NCBI GenBank assembly: GCA_963696025.1
Contig: CAVOII010000010.1
Location: forward strand, 620,001 to 684,000
Length of the DNA stretch: 64,000 bases
Direction of reading: 5' to 3'
Source of the DNA: JABCYV01 sp963696025
Lineage (GTDB): Bacteria; Acidobacteriota; Terriglobia; Terriglobales; Acidobacteriaceae
The stretch's first letter is position 1; each line of letters opens with the position of its first letter. The notes under the pieces are model-generated. The model was not told where the DNA came from. It ran no database searches and saw only the letters and a list, made by a program, of their open reading frames with translations. A program made the position numbers and the translations under genes. This document shows, piece after piece, positions 34,243 to 43,035 of this stretch.

Positions 34243-35190
34243 ATGTTGAGAGAAGTTCTCAAACACATCGAGCAGCGCAGCCTGTTTGTGCTGACTTCGC
34301 ATGCCCGCCCCGACGGCGATGCCATTGGTTCGGCGTTGGCTTGCGGCCAGATCCTGCGTGCTATGGGCAAGCAGGCTGAAGTCGTCCTGCACGACGGCGT
34401 CCCGCGCATCTACCGGCCGCTGCCGTTTGCGGACAAGGTGGTCCAGGCAGATTGCGTTAATGGAAACTACGACGCAGCCATCATCCTGGAGTGTGACAGC
34501 ATTCAGCGCACGCGCTTGCTGGGTCTCGAAGAGCGGTTTTTGATCAGCATCGATCATCACGTGAGCGGGAGACCGTTTGCCCACGTGAACTGGATTGATC
34601 CCAAGGCGGTGGCGACCGCGGAAATGGTTTACCGTCTGGCGCGCGAAGCCGGTGTGAAAATTTCTCCCGAGATCGCAACTTGCCTGTATACCGCCGTGCT
34701 CACCGATACCGGATCGTTCATGTTTGAAGGCACCAACGAACACACCTTCGCGCTGGCCCGGGAGCTGGTGCTGGCTGGGGCTGACCCGGCGCGGTGCGCG
34801 CGCAGTGTTTATTTCGGACACTCCACAGCCAAGATGCGCCTGCTAGGCGCGGCGCTTTCCAACTTGCATCGCGAGGGACAGCTGGCCTGGATTTCCGTAA
34901 GCCAGGAGCAAATGGAAAGCTGTCACGCCAGGGAAGAAGACTGCGAAGGGCTGGTGAACTACGCGCTCGCCATTCAAGATGTCGAAGTGGCGGTGTTTTT
35001 CCGCGAGCTTCCTGGCGGCCGCTTTCGGGTGAGTCTGCGCAGCAAAGGCGCGCTGAACGTAGCGGCTGTCGCTGAGCGTTTTGGTGGGGGTGGCCATGAA
35101 TGCGCCAGCGGATGTTCGCTCGAGGGCCCATTGTCCGCGGCGACAGCGCGAGTGCTGGCGGAGCTACGGCTTGGCCCCTCGGTGCAATAG
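34243..35190 (+). CDS. nrnA: DHH/DHHA1 phosphoesterase, NrnA type
   Basis: 315 aa from ATG 34243 (MLREVLKHIEQ); the frame is open upstream to 34153 but passes through an interspersed repeat. DHH domain: TSHARPDGDAIGSALACGQI, ECDS and ISIDHHVSGRPFAHVN supply the Mn-binding Asp/His residues. DHHA1 domain: RFGGGGHECASGC near the C-terminus. NrnA degrades short oligoribonucleotides (nanoRNA) and pAp. The position next to rbfA is the conserved one. Confidence 0.92.
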   Translation: MLREVLKHIEQRSLFVLTSHARPDGDAIGSALACGQILRAMGKQAEVVLHDGVPRIYRPLPFADKVVQADCVNGNYDAAIILECDSIQRTRLLGLEERFLISIDHHVSGRPFAHVNWIDPKAVATAEMVYRLAREAGVKISPEIATCLYTAVLTDTGSFMFEGTNEHTFALARELVLAGADPARCARSVYFGHSTAKMRLLGAALSNLHREGQLAWISVSQEQMESCHAREEDCEGLVNYALAIQDVEVAVFFRELPGGRFRVSLRSKGALNVAAVAERFGGGGHECASGCSLEGPLSAATARVLAELRLGPSVQ

Positions 35191-35205
35191 TTTCCTTGTG
35201 ATTGT

Positions 35206-35233
35206 TTGCCGATTCTTGGTTGCCGATTCTTGA
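35206..35233 (+). repeat. 14-bp tandem duplication
   Basis: TTGCCGATTCTTGG directly followed by TTGCCGATTCTTGA, in the gap between nrnA and the glycosyltransferase gene. Similar A/T-rich filler sequence (AGCAATCAGCATTTGGCATT) occurs after that gene at 36930-36950. Confidence 0.7.
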
Positions 35234-35318
35234 TTACTCAATTACACGCCGAACTTTGATCAGCAATCAAAATTCAGCATGAGGGCGCCGAATCCCCGAT
35301 CTCTTCAAATCTGTACCC

Positions 35319-36932
35319 ATGATTGAGCGCCGACACTACCCGATCGACTGGTTGCTGCTGGCCGGTTTCTGCGGATTCCTGTTTTTCTTTGGCCTGGCCT
35401 ATTTCGGCCTGGTAGGGGCGGATGAGCCTCGCTATGCGCAAGTAGCCCGCGAGATGCTTGCCCGGCACGACTGGATCACGCCTACGCTCGGAGGCCAACC
35501 GTGGCTGGAGAAGCCCGCGCTTTATTACTGGCAAGCGATGATAGCGTATCGGGTTTTTGGGGTGAGTGATTGGGCGGCGCGGTTGCCCTCAGCGCTGGAC
35601 GCCACGCTGATGGTGGTTGCGGTTTATGTTTTTTTGCGCCGCTTCCGTCCGGGATTTCATCTCGATGGCGCTCTGATGACGGCGTCGGCGGCGGGGGTAA
35701 TCGGTTTTGCCCGCGCCGCATCCACAGACATGCCACTCGTTGCCACGTTCACCATCGCATTGCTGGCGTGGTACGCATGGCACGAGAGCGGCAGCAAAGG
35801 CTACCTGACGTGGTTTTACATTTTTCTGGGATTCGGGATGCTGGCCAAAGGACCAGTCGCGCCGGCTCTGGCCGCGGTCATCATTGTGATTTTTGCAGTT
35901 GCGAAGGGCGAGCATCAGCTCATCTGGCGAACGCTCTGGCTTCCGGGCATCCTGATATTTTGTGCGGTCGGGCTGCCCTGGTACATTGCCGTGCAAATGC
36001 GGAACCCGGATTTCTTTCGGGTTTTTATTCTGCAGCACAATCTGGCGCGCTTCAGGACCGATCTCTATCACCACAGCGAGCCGTTCTGGTTCTACTTGCC
36101 GGTTGCCCTGCTCGGGCTGGTGCCTTGGACCATGTTCGTGGTCGAGGCGCTGCTTGAAAGCATCCGCAGATGGCGGGCAGAAGGACGCGAGATGGTTCGG
36201 TCCGAGGATGGGTTCAGCGCCTTCCTGGTGATCTGGCTGATCGTACCTGTACTGTTCTTTTCCGTCTCTGCATCCAAGCTCCCAGGCTACATCGTGCCAG
36301 CGCTTCCCGCAGGCACGCTGTTGCTCGCGGAATACGTGAGACGGCACGCGAGCGACAACGTGCGTCCGCGAATTCTCCCCATTGTTCTGCATTCTACTGT
36401 GGCGGCAAGTTTGGTCGTTCCGGCGCTCATGCTCCAATACATCGTGTTTCAACATCGGTTGCCCTGGGGGCGGGCGGCCGCGATCTCGTGCGGATTCGCT
36501 GCGGCCCTGGCAATTGGAATGGTGGTCACGCTGCACAGGCAGTTCGGTTTGCGAGTTGTGCGTTTCGTCACGCTGGTTCCGGTCGTGCTCGCCCTGTCCG
36601 CCGCACTGCGGATTGGCGCTCCCGCGCTGGACGCAACACTCTCGGCGCGTCCTCTGACCGAAGAGCTCAGTAAGATGGAGAACCGGACCCTGCCTCTGGC
36701 GGTCTTAGGAGTTTCGCGAGAGACCCAATCCGGCCTGCAGTTTTATCGCAATCAAGCCATCGCACGCTATGAACTAAGTCAGGCGCCCGTTGGAGAACAT
36801 CTCGTGATCGCTCCGGAAGGATCGCAGATCAAAGTTGCCAAATGGACGGTTGGACGGCGAGTTACCTACCTGGGAAGCTTTGCGCCGCAGGGTTTGGACT
36901 ATTACTGGGTAGCAGGGAAAAGCAGTAATTAG
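35319..36932 (+). CDS. GT39/ArnT-like membrane glycosyltransferase
   Basis: 537 aa with about 11-12 predicted transmembrane helices. The first periplasmic loop holds the DE motif (GADEPRYAQVAREMLARHDW) and the substrate segment TPTLGGQPWLEKPALYYWQ, as in ArnT/PMT-type transferases that use polyprenyl-phosphate sugars. A second loop contains FRTDLYHHSEPFWFYLPVA. It probably glycosylates lipid A, a lipid or a protein at the outer face of the inner membrane; the acceptor is unknown. Confidence 0.88.
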   Translation: MIERRHYPIDWLLLAGFCGFLFFFGLAYFGLVGADEPRYAQVAREMLARHDWITPTLGGQPWLEKPALYYWQAMIAYRVFGVSDWAARLPSALDATLMVVAVYVFLRRFRPGFHLDGALMTASAAGVIGFARAASTDMPLVATFTIALLAWYAWHESGSKGYLTWFYIFLGFGMLAKGPVAPALAAVIIVIFAVAKGEHQLIWRTLWLPGILIFCAVGLPWYIAVQMRNPDFFRVFILQHNLARFRTDLYHHSEPFWFYLPVALLGLVPWTMFVVEALLESIRRWRAEGREMVRSEDGFSAFLVIWLIVPVLFFSVSASKLPGYIVPALPAGTLLLAEYVRRHASDNVRPRILPIVLHSTVAASLVVPALMLQYIVFQHRLPWGRAAAISCGFAAALAIGMVVTLHRQFGLRVVRFVTLVPVVLALSAALRIGAPALDATLSARPLTEELSKMENRTLPLAVLGVSRETQSGLQFYRNQAIARYELSQAPVGEHLVIAPEGSQIKVAKWTVGRRVTYLGSFAPQGLDYYWVAGKSSN

Positions 36933-37092
36933 CAATCAGCATTTGGCATTTAGCCCTTCCAGGATTCAGAAGTTTTACCAGAAACGACGGAGGGCTATGC
37001 TAACTGCCAAGTGCTGTTCCCTATTGCCTCAGCGTGTCCCTCGGTTTGCCTCCGGTCCGTCGAAGCAACTACACTCGGATTTCGTGGCTGCC

Positions 37093-38079
37093 ATGAGCGC
37101 TTTAGTCAAGCCCGAACTCTTCAGGAGCCCACGGTTGGAGATTCTCGACCTCAGGCATTTTTCGTCCGCTGATCTGCGCCCGTTACTGGAGGACGAAACC
37201 GAAGTCTGGTCGCGCCTGCTGTCCTGGGACTATAGCGGCTCGGCAGATATGATTCTGCGTTATGTCGAGGCCAAGATCCTGCCCGGCTATGCCGCCATCG
37301 ATCGCGGACGCATTTTCGGTTACGCCTTTTTCGTCTACGAAGGCAGCAAGGGCGTGATCGGGGACCTTTTTGTTGGCGATGACAGCCGGCTTTCGAATAC
37401 CTACGAGGTGGAAACGCGCCTGCTGACTCACGTGATTGAAACCTTGCAGCAGTCGCCGGGCATTCATCGCGTAGAGGCGCAATTACTGGTGCACGAAACC
37501 AGAGCAGTCTCCCAGCCGTTTGTCGACCAGGGATTTCAGCGGCACGCCCGGCTATTCATGGTCCTGCCCTTGGGAAATATGACGAGCTCGGCTGCAGCGC
37601 TTGATCCTGAGATCGAGATCAGGCGTTGGACCGAGCCGGACTATCAGGCAGCCGCCGCGGTGATCACGACCGCGTATCGCGGACACGTGGATTCCGAGAT
37701 CAATGATCAGTACCGCAGCTTGAGCGGATCGCTGCGCTTCCTGAATAACATCGTGCGTTTTCCAGGCTGCGGAGTGTTCGACGCCGAATCGTCCTTCGTA
37801 GCAGTGCACAAGCGGACGCGCAACATGATCGGATTGATCCTGTGTTCTCGTGTGCGTCACGATGTTGGCCACGTGACCCAGGTCTGCGTGCTGCCCGAGT
37901 ATCGCTCGCGCGGAATCGGCGAGGCGCTGCTGGCGGTTACGTGCAACAGTCTTCGCCAACGCAGCTTCTCAACGCTTTCCCTGACGGTGACGGAAGCCAA
38001 TGCGCGCGCTGTGGATCTGTATCGGCGTCTGGGATTCGATATCAAGCGCGTGTTTGATGCGTTCGTGTGGGAAGGGTGA
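37093..38079 (+). CDS. GNAT-family acetyltransferase
   Basis: 328 aa from ATG 37093 (MSALVKPELFRSPRLEILDL); the frame is open back to 36943 and an ATG at 36997 exists, so the start is uncertain. Two GNAT-like halves can be seen: an N-terminal part with GYAAIDRGRIFGYAFFVYEG and a C-terminal part with VTQVCVLPEYRSRGIGEALL, the acetyl-CoA loop R-S-R-G-I-G, and LTVTEANARAVDLYRRLGFD. Only the second half has an intact cofactor loop. Substrate unknown. Confidence 0.85.
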   Translation: MSALVKPELFRSPRLEILDLRHFSSADLRPLLEDETEVWSRLLSWDYSGSADMILRYVEAKILPGYAAIDRGRIFGYAFFVYEGSKGVIGDLFVGDDSRLSNTYEVETRLLTHVIETLQQSPGIHRVEAQLLVHETRAVSQPFVDQGFQRHARLFMVLPLGNMTSSAAALDPEIEIRRWTEPDYQAAAAVITTAYRGHVDSEINDQYRSLSGSLRFLNNIVRFPGCGVFDAESSFVAVHKRTRNMIGLILCSRVRHDVGHVTQVCVLPEYRSRGIGEALLAVTCNSLRQRSFSTLSLTVTEANARAVDLYRRLGFDIKRVFDAFVWEG

Positions 38080-38177
38080 GGGTTCTGGCTTCCGGCTGCT
38101 AACTGAACATTACTCCGGCTTTGTCATGGGGAAGTGGCCCTTTCTCATGGGACCACTTCCCGCTGAGGAGATGCGTT

Positions 38178-38597
38178 TCATGGCTGAGAGCTTGTTCCCA
38201 GTAAGGCCATGTATGTTCCCCGGCGTTTCGCCGCGGCGTGGGCTTCCATCCGGGATCGGAGCAATTGACGCCCACCATCCTGACCAGGCGTCCAAATCTG
38301 AGATAGGAAGCATTGATCAACGTAGCACTCAAAGACCACTTGCCCGTTCCTCCCTGCCGAGCGGCCAGTCACGTGATTAGCCATGCGCATGGCAATGCGA
38401 TTGCCTTCTGAGTTCTGGACGAGAACGTTCTCTTTCGTCGCCGAGAATGCATATTCGCCCGCCACGTAAGTTTTGTCCCCCAAGATGAAATTGAATGGGA
38501 CCTTGACCTTCACACTGCCGGTTTGGCCGTAGGCTGGGATGACCACGCTTGCAATCGCCAGGCTGAGAGCTGCGAAGAGTTGCGTCTGTTTTTTCAT
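38178..38597 (-). CDS. Secreted hypothetical protein
   Basis: 139 aa from ATG 38597; AAGGGAG lies 6 nt upstream, just before another ATG at 38603. A signal peptide MKKQTQLFAALSLAIASVVI precedes a small beta-rich domain (VKVKVPFNFILGDKTYVAGEY, VLVQNSEGNRIAMRMANHV). I have seen this 'VPFNF..G...LPAGEY' pattern often in Acidobacteria secreted proteins, of unknown function. The in-frame upstream extension to 38735 is rejected. Divergent from the winged-helix/PD40 gene. Confidence 0.8.
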   Translation of the reverse strand: MKKQTQLFAALSLAIASVVIPAYGQTGSVKVKVPFNFILGDKTYVAGEYAFSATKENVLVQNSEGNRIAMRMANHVTGRSAGRNGQVVFECYVDQCFLSQIWTPGQDGGRQLLRSRMEAHAAAKRRGTYMALLGTSSQP

Positions 38598-38849
38598 AAC
38601 CATCTCCCTTAGTTCGTTTTGTTGGACGGCCTGGGATCCGCCCAGCTGAGCCGCGTTCGTCTGCGGCATGTGGCGCACTCTCGCAGCAGCCGATGGGTAT
38701 AACAATGGGTTGGCCATGATTCCGCCGAGAAGCAAATGTGACCTGCTAACTAATTGAAAATGTGGGAGTCACACTGGAATGTGATCCAGCGAGCGGGAAC
38801 GCTAGTGGCTCGGACTAGTGTTAAACTTCGGAATCATAAGGCGAGCTCC

Positions 38850-40988
38850 ATGGCAGAATCGGCTGCAAAATCGAACATCATCCAGTTTGGTCTCTTCGAA
38901 CTTGACCTGCAAGCTCGTGAACTGCGGAAATCCGGAATCCGAATCAAACTGCAGGACCAGCCCTTCCAAATCCTCTCCATGTTGTTGAAGCGCCCGGGTG
39001 AGATTGTTACTCGTGAAGAACTGCAGAAACGTCTTTGGCCTGGGGACACTTTCGTTGACTTCGATCTGAGCCTGAACAGCGCGGTGAAAAAACTTCGTCA
39101 GGCTTTGAACGACGACTCGGAGAATCCCAGGTTTGTCGAGACGCTTTATCGTCGAGGGTACCGGTTTATTGGATCGGCTAATGGAGGGGCCAGGCTTGAG
39201 GCAGTTCCGCCTACTGCAATGCTCTTGCAACCGACGCCTCTCCAGCCGAAGTCGGAGGAGAAGATCTCGACCCTGTCGAGTTCCCAATCCCGCCACAGCA
39301 GGCTCTTCCTTCTCTTAGGTACTCTTTTGCTCTTGGGGCTGGCCGCATTGATCTCGCGTGGGAAACCCCAGCCACCGCGGGTTTTGGGGTACACGCAGAT
39401 TACCCACGACGGGCGGTTTAAGGGCGGAATTGTCACGGATGGTGAGAGGCTGTACTTCTCGGAGATGGACGGAAACCACTTTGTCGCTGCCCAAGTTTCG
39501 GCGAGTGGAGGCGAGACTGCAGTCCTGCCGACTCCATTTGTGAATGTTTTCGTGGCTGATATCTCGCCCGATGGTTCAGCTCTTCTGGTTGCCAATTTCA
39601 AAGGCACTGGATCATCCGCCGGACTTTGGAGTTTGCCACTCCCGGCGGGCACGCCACGCCGCATGGGCGATTTGGCGCCGGCTTCAGCAGCCTGGACGCC
39701 GGACGGGAGTCAGCTGGTCTTCTCCAACGATTCGGAGATTTACGTCGCGAAGAGCGATGGCACTGGACCGCATAAGCTGGCGACCGCTCAGGCCACTGTT
39801 TTCAATCTGCGCTTTTCCCCTGACGGCGACCGTCTTCGATTTGACGTCTATGAGACGAAAACTGCCTCCAGCGAAATATGGGAGGTGAAGCGGGATGGAA
39901 CCGGTCTGCGCCCTGTCCTTCCAGGCTGGAATCCAACTCCGCAAGAATGTTGCGGGCGCTGGACTCGCGACGGAAAATACTACGTCTTCCAAAGTTTCCA
40001 AAAGGGGGCGAACAATATCTGGGCGCTAGCTGAAAACACCCATTGGTTCGGCAGACATGCCGGGCCAGTACAACTGACGAACGGCCCTCTAGATTTCAGT
40101 TTTCCCGCTCCAAGCAAAGACGGCGAGAGGATCTTCTCCTTTGGATCCCAGCCGCGTGCCGAACTGGTGCGTTTGGACCCGAAGGCGGGCCTGGTTCCCT
40201 ACTTCGCAGGCATCTCCGCCACAGACCTGGCGTTTTCCACCGACGGCCGGTGGGTGGCCTACGTTTCCGTTCCTGAGCACATTCTCTGGCGAAGCCGAAT
40301 CGATGGCAGTGAGCCTTTGCAGCTTACTTCCACGTGGATGCATGCTGCCCTGCCGCGTTGGTCGCCTGACGGAAAACAGATCGTCTTCATGGGGCGAAGC
40401 GACAACACCAATTATCGCGCGTATCTCATCTCTGCCAGCGCCGGAGAGCCAAGAGAACTGATTCCCGGGGCGGAAGTCGGTTTCGATCCTAGCTGGTCGC
40501 CAGACGGAAGGTCTATCGTTCTCGCCTTGAACTATGCTGATTCGCCGGGAGGATCAGGAATCTCGATCCTGGACCTGGCATCGAAAAAGTTGTCACAAAT
40601 GCCGGAAAGTCAAAATTTGTTCTCGCCACGCTGGTCTCCAGACGGAAAGTACATTGCGGCAATCACCAGGGATTCGCAGAAGCTGATGTTGTTTCAGCTT
40701 TCCGCTCAGAAGTGGACCGAACTGGCGGCACTTCCAGTAATTGGCTATCCTAGTTGGTCTCGCGACGGGCAATACTTGTACTTCGATAGGGCGTTCACGG
40801 AAGATCCCGCATTCTTCCGCGTCCGCATCTCTGATCGCAAGCTGGAAAAGCTGACAAGTCTGAAAGGCGTCCGGCGTTTCCTGGGCGAGCTTGGTTCTTG
40901 GACCGGGCTCGCACCCGATGACTCTCCTCTGCTGGCACGCGATATGAGCAGCCAGGAAATCTACGCCCTTGATTGGCAGGCCCCATAA
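38850..40988 (+). CDS. Membrane-anchored winged-helix / PD40 propeller regulator
   Basis: 712 aa from ATG 38850 (MAESAAKSNIIQFG); longer readings add about 32 doubtful residues. An OmpR/PhoB-type winged helix (about 10-108: LDLQARELRKSGIRIKLQDQ, SLNSAVKKLRQALNDDSENP, VETLYRRGYRFIG) is followed by a linker, one transmembrane helix (about 151-169) and a periplasmic TolB/PD40 beta-propeller with repeated WSPDGKQIVF/SWSPDGRSIV motifs. This CadC/ToxR-like layout suggests a one-component sensor-regulator; the signal and targets are unknown. Such proteins are abundant in Acidobacteria. Confidence 0.9.
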   Translation: MAESAAKSNIIQFGLFELDLQARELRKSGIRIKLQDQPFQILSMLLKRPGEIVTREELQKRLWPGDTFVDFDLSLNSAVKKLRQALNDDSENPRFVETLYRRGYRFIGSANGGARLEAVPPTAMLLQPTPLQPKSEEKISTLSSSQSRHSRLFLLLGTLLLLGLAALISRGKPQPPRVLGYTQITHDGRFKGGIVTDGERLYFSEMDGNHFVAAQVSASGGETAVLPTPFVNVFVADISPDGSALLVANFKGTGSSAGLWSLPLPAGTPRRMGDLAPASAAWTPDGSQLVFSNDSEIYVAKSDGTGPHKLATAQATVFNLRFSPDGDRLRFDVYETKTASSEIWEVKRDGTGLRPVLPGWNPTPQECCGRWTRDGKYYVFQSFQKGANNIWALAENTHWFGRHAGPVQLTNGPLDFSFPAPSKDGERIFSFGSQPRAELVRLDPKAGLVPYFAGISATDLAFSTDGRWVAYVSVPEHILWRSRIDGSEPLQLTSTWMHAALPRWSPDGKQIVFMGRSDNTNYRAYLISASAGEPRELIPGAEVGFDPSWSPDGRSIVLALNYADSPGGSGISILDLASKKLSQMPESQNLFSPRWSPDGKYIAAITRDSQKLMLFQLSAQKWTELAALPVIGYPSWSRDGQYLYFDRAFTEDPAFFRVRISDRKLEKLTSLKGVRRFLGELGSWTGLAPDDSPLLARDMSSQEIYALDWQAP

Positions 40989-41000
40989 AACGGTTGGTGG

Positions 41001-41177
41001 CTATCTTCGCAGCAGCCACATTATCCAGCCGGCTACGAAGACTCCGCCCACGAACATGGCAAAGCAATACAAGCCGTAGCGGATTTGTTCGCGTGGGAGG
41101 CTGCGCTGTGTGATGCCAAAGACGATCGAGGCAAACACAGCGAACAACAGGGCAGCGCTGAAGTGAGAAACGCTCAT
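41001..41177 (-). CDS. 58-aa membrane protein
   Basis: ATG at 41177 to TAG at 41001. The protein starts MSVSHFSAALLFAVFASIVF, then GITQRSLPREQIRYGLYCFA and ends GWIMWLLRR: two hydrophobic helices separated by a basic loop (TQRSLPREQIRYG). GGAAGAG lies immediately before the ATG. It starts 20 bp after the stop of the DUF6677 gene on the same strand, so co-expression is likely. Function unknown. Confidence 0.7.
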   Translation of the reverse strand: MSVSHFSAALLFAVFASIVFGITQRSLPREQIRYGLYCFAMFVGGVFVAGWIMWLLRR

Positions 41178-41196
41178 CTCTTCCGTTTTTCCTTAA

Positions 41197-41631
41197 TTAC
41201 GGCTTCTTCCCAATAGCGATGTGGTACGCGTCGGCGACGCTGATGAAATTCAGCAAGCCAGCGACGATCAGAAACTTGGTGCCGTAATCGGCGGTCGCAT
41301 GTGCGATGGCGCCATGCCCCCAGTCCATGGCTCGTGCCATGATATATAAGCCGCCGGCGCCGACGTCGCCCACGAATCCGAGAATGTCCAGGATGTCGCC
41401 TCCGTTGGGGGGATAGATGCGCCCTTGCATCAGCAAGCCGAGTACGAACATGCTGACGATCGATCCCATCAGGAGCAATCCACGAATCCATTTCTTCTGG
41501 ATGAGATGACCAGCGCCCGGAATCAGCCAGGCCACCGCTGGCACCACCACCGACATCGCGGTGATCGGTTGTGCAGCGGGGAGTTTTTGAGCTTCGGCGA
41601 CTTTCGTTTTACCAAGGGAAGAATTTGCCAT
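41197..41631 (-). CDS. DUF6677-like membrane protein
   Basis: 144 aa with three or four membrane segments (VVVPAVAWLIPGAGHLIQ, GLLLMGSIVSMFVLGLLMQG, FLIVAGLLNFISVADAYHIA). The AWLIPGAGHLIQKKWIRGLL segment is a signature I associate with DUF6677 in Acidobacteria. The ATG at 41631 directly abuts the stop of the upstream M24 peptidase gene (stop 41632-41634), and the 58-aa gene follows, suggesting a three-gene operon. Function unknown. Confidence 0.8.
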   Translation of the reverse strand: MANSSLGKTKVAEAQKLPAAQPITAMSVVVPAVAWLIPGAGHLIQKKWIRGLLLMGSIVSMFVLGLLMQGRIYPPNGGDILDILGFVGDVGAGGLYIMARAMDWGHGAIAHATADYGTKFLIVAGLLNFISVADAYHIAIGKKP

Positions 41632-42798
41632 TCAGATAATTACAATCTCACTTTGAATTTTACCGGTTACTTCTGCCGCCTTGGGCCGCACCAGCACGTT
41701 GACCTCACTGCGCACGCCGAACTCAGGAAAGTAAATGCCGGGCTCAATGGAAAAACAGGAATTCGGCAGGATGCGTCGCTCATCGTGAATTTCCAGGTCG
41801 TCCATGTTGGCGCCGTTGGCGTGGACCTCGGTGCCGATGGAGTGCCCGGTGCGATGAATGAAGTATTGTCCGAAACCCTTGCTGTTGATGTGACCTCGCA
41901 CGGCACGATCTACTTCCCACCCGGCAATTGGACGCCCGGCTGCAACGGCGTCCTGCACGGTTTTCACGCCTAGATCACGTGCCTGCTGGACGGTGCTGAA
42001 AAGTTCACGCATGCGCGCGGAAGGCGCTTTGCCCACAAAGCCGGTCCACGTAATGTCGTAGTAGACGGCGCCTGGAGTATTTTTCTTGGCCCACACATCG
42101 AGCAGAACAAAATCGCCTTCGCGGATTGGTTTGGAACTTTCCCGACGTGGACCGTAGTGCGGGTTGCCGCTGTTGGCATTCACGGCCACCACCGGATCAT
42201 CGTCGGTCACCAGGTTCTCGCGGCAAAAAGCTTCCATGAACCACTGTTGAATGGCGTGCTCGTTGGTTCCGCCATTGCGCACGCGCCGTCCGATTTCCTG
42301 GAAGGCTGCAGTCGTAATAGCATCAATCGCATCACGCGCCGCAAAATGCGTCTTGATCTGTTCGTCCGTCAAGGTCGATTCGAACTGAGCAACTAGATCT
42401 CCAGAGCTGACCACGTTCTTGCCCAGGCCACGGATCAAGTCGATAGTACCGGCGTCGACCAACGAGATTGTGAACACCAAATTGTTGGGCGAATACTGCA
42501 TGGCGATGTCGCGATGACCCGAAAGCATCGCCTTGACTTGATCAAACAATTCCTGCCAAGCGGCATATTGGAGCCTGCCTCCAGGCAGCGCGTCGAGGTG
42601 GCCGGGTTCAATCTTGTGAACTAACTTCACCGGCTCGCCTTGAGCTGGGATCAGGTAAAACCAGCGCCGGGTGACCATCAGGTCCTCGGGAAGTCCCAGC
42701 ACGCGATAGGCGATGGGGTCGCGATGATGATGGTCGTAAAACAGCCAAGCGTCGATATTGCGCTCGCGCAGAGCCGCTTGAATGGCAGGAAGATCCAT
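41632..42798 (-). CDS. M24-family metallopeptidase (Xaa-Pro aminopeptidase-like)
   Basis: 388 aa from ATG 42798 (an alternative at 42804 adds two residues). N-terminal creatinase-like domain (about 1-155), then the pita-bread catalytic domain with metal ligands: two Asp in LLDVWAKKNTPGAVYYDITW, His in HRTGHSIGTEVHANG, and two Glu in SIEPGIYFPEFGVRSEVNVL. It would remove N-terminal residues preceding proline, or cleave prolidase-type dipeptides. The order M24-DUF6677-58 aa looks like one transcript. A MITE-like element lies 55 bp upstream. Confidence 0.9.
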   Translation of the reverse strand: MDLPAIQAALRERNIDAWLFYDHHHRDPIAYRVLGLPEDLMVTRRWFYLIPAQGEPVKLVHKIEPGHLDALPGGRLQYAAWQELFDQVKAMLSGHRDIAMQYSPNNLVFTISLVDAGTIDLIRGLGKNVVSSGDLVAQFESTLTDEQIKTHFAARDAIDAITTAAFQEIGRRVRNGGTNEHAIQQWFMEAFCRENLVTDDDPVVAVNANSGNPHYGPRRESSKPIREGDFVLLDVWAKKNTPGAVYYDITWTGFVGKAPSARMRELFSTVQQARDLGVKTVQDAVAAGRPIAGWEVDRAVRGHINSKGFGQYFIHRTGHSIGTEVHANGANMDDLEIHDERRILPNSCFSIEPGIYFPEFGVRSEVNVLVRPKAAEVTGKIQSEIVII

Positions 42799-42852
42799 GG
42801 GCAAACTTCTATTTTAAACAAGGGCGGCGGTTTAGGCGAATCGGAGGCGGCG

Positions 42853-42978
42853 TCGGTAGTGTCTCAGCTTGCTTGTCATCCCGAGCGAGCGTTCTTTGAG
42901 AAGCGAGGGATCTGAGCGCACCGATTCGTGCCGGCGCACGAAAGGCGCGCATCCGCTGGCAAACTGAGACACTACCGA
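42853..42978. mobile_element. 126-bp MITE-like element with 20-bp terminal inverted repeats
   Basis: Left end TCGGTAGTGTCTCAGCTTGC (42853-42872); right end GCAAACTGAGACACTACCGA (42959-42978). The reverse complement of the right end matches the left at 19 of 20 positions. The inside carries TCATCCCGAGCGAGCG...GAGGGATCTGAGCGC, related to the palindrome family seen at 7739 and 34095, and a CGCGC-rich right half. It contains no coding capacity and sits in the gap between the AlkD-like and M24 genes. Confidence 0.75.
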
Positions 42979-43035
42979 AGCGTCTTAAAAATAGAAACGG
43001 CCCCGATTGTCCGGAGCAATTGGAAAGGCTCGCGG

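Noticed and set aside
35589..36536. Open frame antisense to the GT39 gene (315 aa)
   Set aside because: Arg/His-rich composition typical of a shadow frame; the plus-strand membrane protein is convincing.
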